NCBI GenBank assembly: GCA_021845665.1
Contig: JAJZVO010000004.1
Location: forward strand, 62,001 to 126,000
Source of the DNA: Bacteroidota bacterium
GTDB taxonomy: Bacteria; Bacteroidota; Ignavibacteria; Kryptoniales; JAKASW01
Length of the DNA stretch: 64,000 bases
Direction of reading: 5' to 3'
In this document: one piece after another, positions 60,121 to 64,000 of the stretch
How the letters are laid out: every line of letters begins with the position of its first letter
Numbering within the stretch: the stretch's first letter is position 1
The notes under the pieces: generated by a model
Databases searched by the model: none
What the model was told of the DNA's origin: nothing
Seen by the model: the letters and a program-made list of their open reading frames with translations, nothing else
Position numbers and translations under genes: made by a program

Positions 60121-61390
60121 ACAGATCGGGCGCGGACATATGACTGCGCTTGCCGTCGGCCTTTTCGGCCTTGCGGTGCTGGTATCGGGCTGCGGATCCG
60201 AAATCCATTCGTTCGCCCCGGATTTCAAGAACACACTCTTTCCGCCGCGTTTCGGATTCTTCATAGTAAATTACCCGCTAATGAACAGCGACTCGTCCGT
60301 TAGTGAACTTTACGCAAGAATTCGATACGACGACGTCGTTTTTCTTCACACTGATTCGGGCTTCTCCGCGCATTATCAGTTCTCCACAAACATATTCTCC
60401 GACAAGGAGCTAACTGACGTAGTCTATTCGAAGATCATCGACAAGAGAATCACCGTCCCAAATTATGCCATGACAAACTCCACAACGTCGTTCGATACGG
60501 TCAGGGACAAGGTAACTCTGAAGCCGGGAAAATATCGCATCATATTGAAGTTGTACGATTACAATACTAACCACACGTCCTCGCGGGAAATAGTACACAC
60601 GTTCAAGGACTTCCTGAAAAGTCCGCTCGCCATCAGCGACGTTCTACTCTACGACAATGCAGACACGAGCGGGATCCCGATAGATATTCTTCAGAGCCGT
60701 GAGGATACGCTCCTCGCAGATTTCTACGTCACGATGAAGGACGCCCCGGATGCCTTCTCGCTGCACGCCCTCGCAAAGTCCACCGAGTCACCGACTTCCA
60801 TCGACACGACTATTGAGATTACCCAGGCTAACAGAGTTCAAAAATACAGGCTTCCCATTGAGACACAGGATCTCGCGGCCGGGACATACCAGCTCAGACT
60901 TACCGTCAAAAAGGGGAAAGTTGAAAGCAGTTCGGAATCGACGTTCAGGATACAGAGGAGCAGCATACCCGCAAATGCGGCAGAGTTGGACCAGGAAATA
61001 AGGCCTCTGATCTATATAACTACTCCGGATGAAGTCGCGTTGCTCAAGAAAGGTACTTTCGAGGAGAGACGACAGAGATTTATGGACTTCTGGCTGACAC
61101 GCGCGGACGGCAACGAGGAGAAAGCCGCGGCGATGAGAGCGGAGTTCTACAAAAGGATCGACTACGCGAATCTCCATCTTGGCGGAGGGCTCGGGCAGGG
61201 TTGGGAATCAGACCGTGGCAGAATTTACATCTTATATGGGCCGCCCGATCAGGTCGAGACTCACGACGAAGATTTCACGACTCCGCCGTACCAGATCTGG
61301 TACTACTACAACCTGAAACTTGAATTCGTGTTCCTGGACGAGTTCGGGACGGGAGACTACAGGCTTGTACAGACGAGCTCGCTGGACTAG
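60104..61390 (+). CDS. GWxTD-domain lipoprotein
   Basis: 428 residues. A lipobox 'LVSGC' near residue 30 predicts a lipid-anchored envelope protein. The C-terminal ~100 residues carry the GWxTD domain, here with the variant 'GQGWESDRGRIYILYGPPDQVETHDEDF' preceded by 'MRAEFYKRIDYANLHLGGG'. The long middle is all-beta. GWxTD proteins are a FCB-specific family of unknown function. The ATG at 60104 gives a 12-residue N-extension before 'MTALAVG'; either start keeps the signal. It is coupled to the protease gene by overlap, which suggests a shared role. Confidence 0.85.
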   Translation: MTKISKQIGRGHMTALAVGLFGLAVLVSGCGSEIHSFAPDFKNTLFPPRFGFFIVNYPLMNSDSSVSELYARIRYDDVVFLHTDSGFSAHYQFSTNIFSDKELTDVVYSKIIDKRITVPNYAMTNSTTSFDTVRDKVTLKPGKYRIILKLYDYNTNHTSSREIVHTFKDFLKSPLAISDVLLYDNADTSGIPIDILQSREDTLLADFYVTMKDAPDAFSLHALAKSTESPTSIDTTIEITQANRVQKYRLPIETQDLAAGTYQLRLTVKKGKVESSSESTFRIQRSSIPANAAELDQEIRPLIYITTPDEVALLKKGTFEERRQRFMDFWLTRADGNEEKAAAMRAEFYKRIDYANLHLGGGLGQGWESDRGRIYILYGPPDQVETHDEDFTTPPYQIWYYYNLKLEFVFLDEFGTGDYRLVQTSSLD

Positions 61391-61400
61391 GGCGAAGCTA

Positions 61401-61961
61401 CTATCTGGACTTCTTTTCTTCGATAGCGGAAAGGACCGGATACTTAGCCCGGACGTCGTTTCTCTTAATCTTGGCGAGTTTCGGTTTGAGTATCTGTCTC
61501 TTTACGCTTGACAATCTGTTGATAAAGAATTTCTGCTGGAGATGATCATACTCGTGCTGGAACACCCTGGCCCACATTCCCGATAACTCTCTCTCTACGC
61601 GTTCGAATTTCCCGTCGGTGAACCTGACTCTGATCTCCTGTGCGCGCGTCACCTCGTCATGGATTCCTGGGATGCTGAGGCATCCCTCTTCCGCGGTCTG
61701 TTCTCCGCTGCTTTCGAGAATTTCGGGATTTATGATCACCAAAGGCTGCTCTGAAGCGTAATCGTCCATGACGGAAATGTCGATCACGGCCAGCGAGAGC
61801 GAGAGGCCGACCTGGTTTGCCGCAAGGCCGATTCCGTCGGCGTTATGCATCGTCTCGAACATGTCACGAATTAATCCGACAAGTGCGTCGTCGAATTTCG
61901 TGATTTTCTTCGCGGGTGAATCCCACACCTTCGTGCCGTACATATGAATCGGCATAATCAT
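61401..61961 (-). CDS. def: Peptide deformylase
   Basis: 186 residues. The three signature motifs are intact: 'DGIGLAANQVGLSLSLAVID' (GxGLAAxQ), 'EEGCLSIPGIHDEVTRAQEIRVRF' (EGCLS, metal Cys) and 'VFQHEYDHLQQKFFINRL' (HExDH). It removes the formyl group from nascent N-termini. It is the distal gene of the minus-strand run and is convergent with the GWxTD gene, 10 nt away. Confidence 0.96.
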   Translation of the reverse strand: MIMPIHMYGTKVWDSPAKKITKFDDALVGLIRDMFETMHNADGIGLAANQVGLSLSLAVIDISVMDDYASEQPLVIINPEILESSGEQTAEEGCLSIPGIHDEVTRAQEIRVRFTDGKFERVERELSGMWARVFQHEYDHLQQKFFINRLSSVKRQILKPKLAKIKRNDVRAKYPVLSAIEEKKSR

Positions 61962-61968
61962 GGCAAAA

Positions 61969-62868
61969 TTACTCCAGCATTTCCGGTTTAACTTTAATTA
62001 CTTCAATTTGGTTCTCTTTGTATAGAGCAGCTTCTCCGGCGTAAAAGATAAGCTTGGAGAAAATTCTAAGCAAAACAAATATCTGGCCGGCCACGATTTC
62101 GAGAAGAATCCCATTTAGATTTTCTGTGCGTATGTTGGAGTCAAGGTAAAACCAGCCCGTGATCACGGCGGCACTGAAGATAGATGCACCTCCGTAAACG
62201 CCTGTCGATGAAAGAGGATGCTTTATAACAAATGAGAGACCGCGCACCACTTTGGCGGTCATCGTCTCGTCATCAATCGCAACGGCAGCGCGCACGAAAT
62301 CCGCCACCAAATTCACGATGAAGAAGATTAGCGCGACGGCGGCGTAGCGCCAAAGCTCCGCATGAAAAACCTGGTAATCGGTAAGGGCCTTCCGAGCCGC
62401 TTCCTTGTTTGCCGCGGCCCAGATTGCATTGAACTCATACAGAAGAAAGAGCAGTATCACCTCAGCGAGCGTTATAAGGAGAATCGGAAAGAACTTCGAT
62501 GCGCCCTGCGAAATAAATGTGGCCGACTTCACCTTCCCTTCTGCCGCGAAGGAAGTGAAGAATCCGCCGGCAAAAAACGCCTCTACTAATATAAAGATGG
62601 CGAAGAGGAGCATCACTTGCGGAATGAGCAAGTTGAAATATGCGCCGTTCGCGTGAATGAACTCAACATACCACCGGTAGCTAAATCCCGAAAGAAGAGA
62701 GGAGCTTACCAGGCTTCTCGAAACGTTTTTCATGAAGACTGTTGCGAACGGGAGAGCCAACACCGCTGCGAAAATGAAATCCAGTGCATAGAGAACAAAC
62801 GCGAGCCTCCAGTTTTTCAGCGCTCTTCCGGTTCCCAGAAATAGGGCTTTGGGTGCACCTATATTCAA
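61969..62868 (-). CDS. Integral membrane protein of unknown function
   Basis: About 299 residues with six predicted membrane helices (for example 'LAFVLYALDFIFAAVLALPF', 'LLIPQVMLLFAIFILVEAFFAGGFF', 'FFPILLITLAEVILLFLLYEF', 'AAVALIFFIVNLVADFVRAA', 'SIFSAAVITGWFYLD'). I do not recognise a family function. The track start at 62928 gives a 64-nt overlap with the upstream gene; I prefer the TTG at 62868, whose TTGA overlaps that stop and which gives the common 'NIGAPKALFLGTGRALKNWRLAF' start. It is translationally coupled to the M1-like gene. Confidence 0.7.
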   Translation of the reverse strand: MNIGAPKALFLGTGRALKNWRLAFVLYALDFIFAAVLALPFATVFMKNVSRSLVSSSLLSGFSYRWYVEFIHANGAYFNLLIPQVMLLFAIFILVEAFFAGGFFTSFAAEGKVKSATFISQGASKFFPILLITLAEVILLFLLYEFNAIWAAANKEAARKALTDYQVFHAELWRYAAVALIFFIVNLVADFVRAAVAIDDETMTAKVVRGLSFVIKHPLSSTGVYGGASIFSAAVITGWFYLDSNIRTENLNGILLEIVAGQIFVLLRIFSKLIFYAGEAALYKENQIEVIKVKPEMLE

Positions 62869-64000
62869 ACCAGCGTCCCCATAATCAAGAGCATATTCTG
62901 AAAATAGTTGAATATCCTCCCACCCCATTTCAGGACAGGTAAGAAGAAGGAATGCATACGGAGGCTGTTATTGGAATAATTCGTGTCGAGCGGAATCTTT
63001 CCGGCCGGGTCTACTACGGCATAATCAGGAGGAGCGGTCGTCTTAAAGCTAAATGATTGCCACCGGCTCTCTCCATTCCACAAAGTGTCTACCGCAGTTC
63101 CGTCATCAAGCGCCAGGCGAACATCGACCGGCATCTTAACCTCGCCGTTCCTGGCGACGATGACCGTGGTGAAATAGTTTGATGCTCCCGTGCCGAGATC
63201 GGTCTCCCTATAATAGCTGATGGACTTCACTGCAAAGTCGACCGTCCCTGTTCCATCAACGAACTGCTTGAAGAACCAGTCGAGGTTTTTTCCAGAAACC
63301 TGTTCGCATACCTTTTCAAAATCTTCGGGAGTCGGATGCCTGAATTCAAATTGATTGAAGTAGGTCTTCAGCACCGCCGCCATTGTATCCCGCCCGAGAA
63401 CGCCTTCGAGTGTCCAAAGGACGAGATCAGGCTTGTCGCACGCTATGGCTCTGGACGCCCCACGATCAGAAGATTGACGGTCGTAGTCCGATATGGCGTT
63501 CGTCTCCGCATGCTGGAGATAGAGCGGGAGTTTGTCATATGGATCGCGAACCCGCACCTTACCGATTATAGCCGCGATAGGGACACCGAAGATAGTCGCA
63601 ATCGGGTACATATAGACGGGATAGGTACCTCCAATTTTGAAGACGGAAAAGCCCGGGCCGTAAGCTTTCTCCAGGATTTTATCTGCCAAGTATGAATCCA
63701 ATCCTTCATCCAGCCAGGAGTTCTGAAATCCGCTGTTCGCAACGAGGCCGGACCAGTACTGGTATCCGAACTCGCGTATGATAGCCGTTTCCAGCGAAGG
63801 GTTGCCGCCGAGCGTGTAGTCCGGGGCGCGCACGGATATAAGAGTGGGACATTCCAGGTTGCTACCATCGACCGCCATTGTCCGGGGAAGATCAACCAGA
63901 GTGAGAACAGGATAAGGATAAGGTCCGTACCACAATCCGAAGTACTTCATCGCGGAGTCCACCGCAGAGAAATATGAGTCCGCCCGGCTGCGGTGATCCG
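62865..64000 (-). CDS. M1-family aminopeptidase-like protein lacking the HExxH histidines (partial)
   Basis: Only the last ~378 residues lie in the window; the frame is open to the edge ('DHRSRADSYFSAVDSAMKYFGLWYGPYPYPVLTLVDLP'). The M1 zinc motif, normally HEFGHQYW, reads 'IIREFGYQYWSGLV', while the third ligand Glu remains in 'NSWLDEGLDSYL'. The catalytic Glu of the motif is also present, but both zinc histidines are Arg and Tyr. It ends in a hydrophobic stretch, 'YFQNMLLIMGTLV'. It may be a pseudoenzyme with a structural role, and it is coupled to the membrane protein that follows. Confidence 0.8.
   Translation of the reverse strand, partial: DHRSRADSYFSAVDSAMKYFGLWYGPYPYPVLTLVDLPRTMAVDGSNLECPTLISVRAPDYTLGGNPSLETAIIREFGYQYWSGLVANSGFQNSWLDEGLDSYLADKILEKAYGPGFSVFKIGGTYPVYMYPIATIFGVPIAAIIGKVRVRDPYDKLPLYLQHAETNAISDYDRQSSDRGASRAIACDKPDLVLWTLEGVLGRDTMAAVLKTYFNQFEFRHPTPEDFEKVCEQVSGKNLDWFFKQFVDGTGTVDFAVKSISYYRETDLGTGASNYFTTVIVARNGEVKMPVDVRLALDDGTAVDTLWNGESRWQSFSFKTTAPPDYAVVDPAGKIPLDTNYSNNSLRMHSFFLPVLKWGGRIFNYFQNMLLIMGTLV

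Overview
The window looks like a chromosomal segment from a Gram-negative bacterium of the Bacteroidota/Chlorobiota/Ignavibacteriota (FCB) group, most likely an Ignavibacteria-like environmental lineage. The evidence is a lipid A operon with a fused lpxC-fabZ gene, two proteins with type IX secretion (T9SS) C-terminal sorting domains of the 'YPNPFNP...LASGVYFYRL' kind, a GWxTD lipoprotein, an archaemetzincin, and Bacteroidota-like YbeY. No tRNA, rRNA, CRISPR array or prophage was seen. Most genes lie on the minus strand in tightly packed runs with 1-4 nt overlaps.

Layout. 1-4.5 kb: a surface/radical-SAM group (partial radical SAM, family 2 glycosyltransferase, Wzi-like outer membrane protein, cobalamin-type radical SAM). 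4.7-6.2 kb: a secreted TPR protein. 6.3-12.8 kb: housekeeping genes (hpf, xerC, topA, smg-like, ybeY, an unknown gene, a cold-shock gene with a long leader and clear promoter, a zinc-ribbon protein). 12.8-13.4 kb: decayed DNA with a VOC-family remnant and a CACGAAG repeat. 13.5-25.4 kb: panB, a lipoate ligase-like gene, lpxA, lpxC-fabZ, lpxD, two Skp/OmpH genes, bamA, uppS and comEC, i.e. outer-membrane and lipid A biogenesis plus a DNA-uptake channel. 25.7-29.2 kb: nadB-nadA-nadC, de novo NAD synthesis. 29.4-31.3 kb: a secreted four-CHRD-domain protein.

32.4-40.3 kb holds the most unusual module. In transcription order it contains a membrane-anchored GcvH-like protein, a four-cluster ferredoxin (HybA-like), an NrfD/HybB-type quinone-interacting membrane subunit, a second GcvH-like protein, a histidine kinase whose periplasmic domain carries two c-type heme motifs, a sigma-54-dependent (NtrC-type) response regulator and an archaemetzincin. 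Upstream of the first gene, beyond the deoC terminator, lies a set of GTTGA-N5-TCAAC palindromes whose centres are 33, 44 and 22 bp apart, all multiples of 11. They look like enhancer sites for the NtrC-type regulator. Neither GcvH-like protein keeps the normal lipoyl-lysine context, although both keep the fold signature and share a GVTLMDGG tail. I infer a heme-sensed, sigma-54-controlled membrane redox complex; its substrate is unknown.

40.4-48.7 kb: deoC, a propeller/phosphoesterase, a T9SS-protein remnant cut by an IS1182-type transposase remnant, hldD, dprA and a response regulator-kinase. 48.8-57.2 kb: a 1522-residue multisensor hybrid kinase, a single-domain response regulator, glmM, a GNAT, coaX and birA. 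57.2-61.4 kb (plus strand): a small ORF overlapping a terminator, an alpha/beta hydrolase, a site-2-type protease with CBS domains, and a GWxTD lipoprotein. 61.4-64 kb (minus): peptide deformylase, an integral membrane protein, and a partial M1-family protein in which both zinc-binding histidines of HExxH have been replaced.

All calls come from reading the sequence and the supplied translations. No database search was run.
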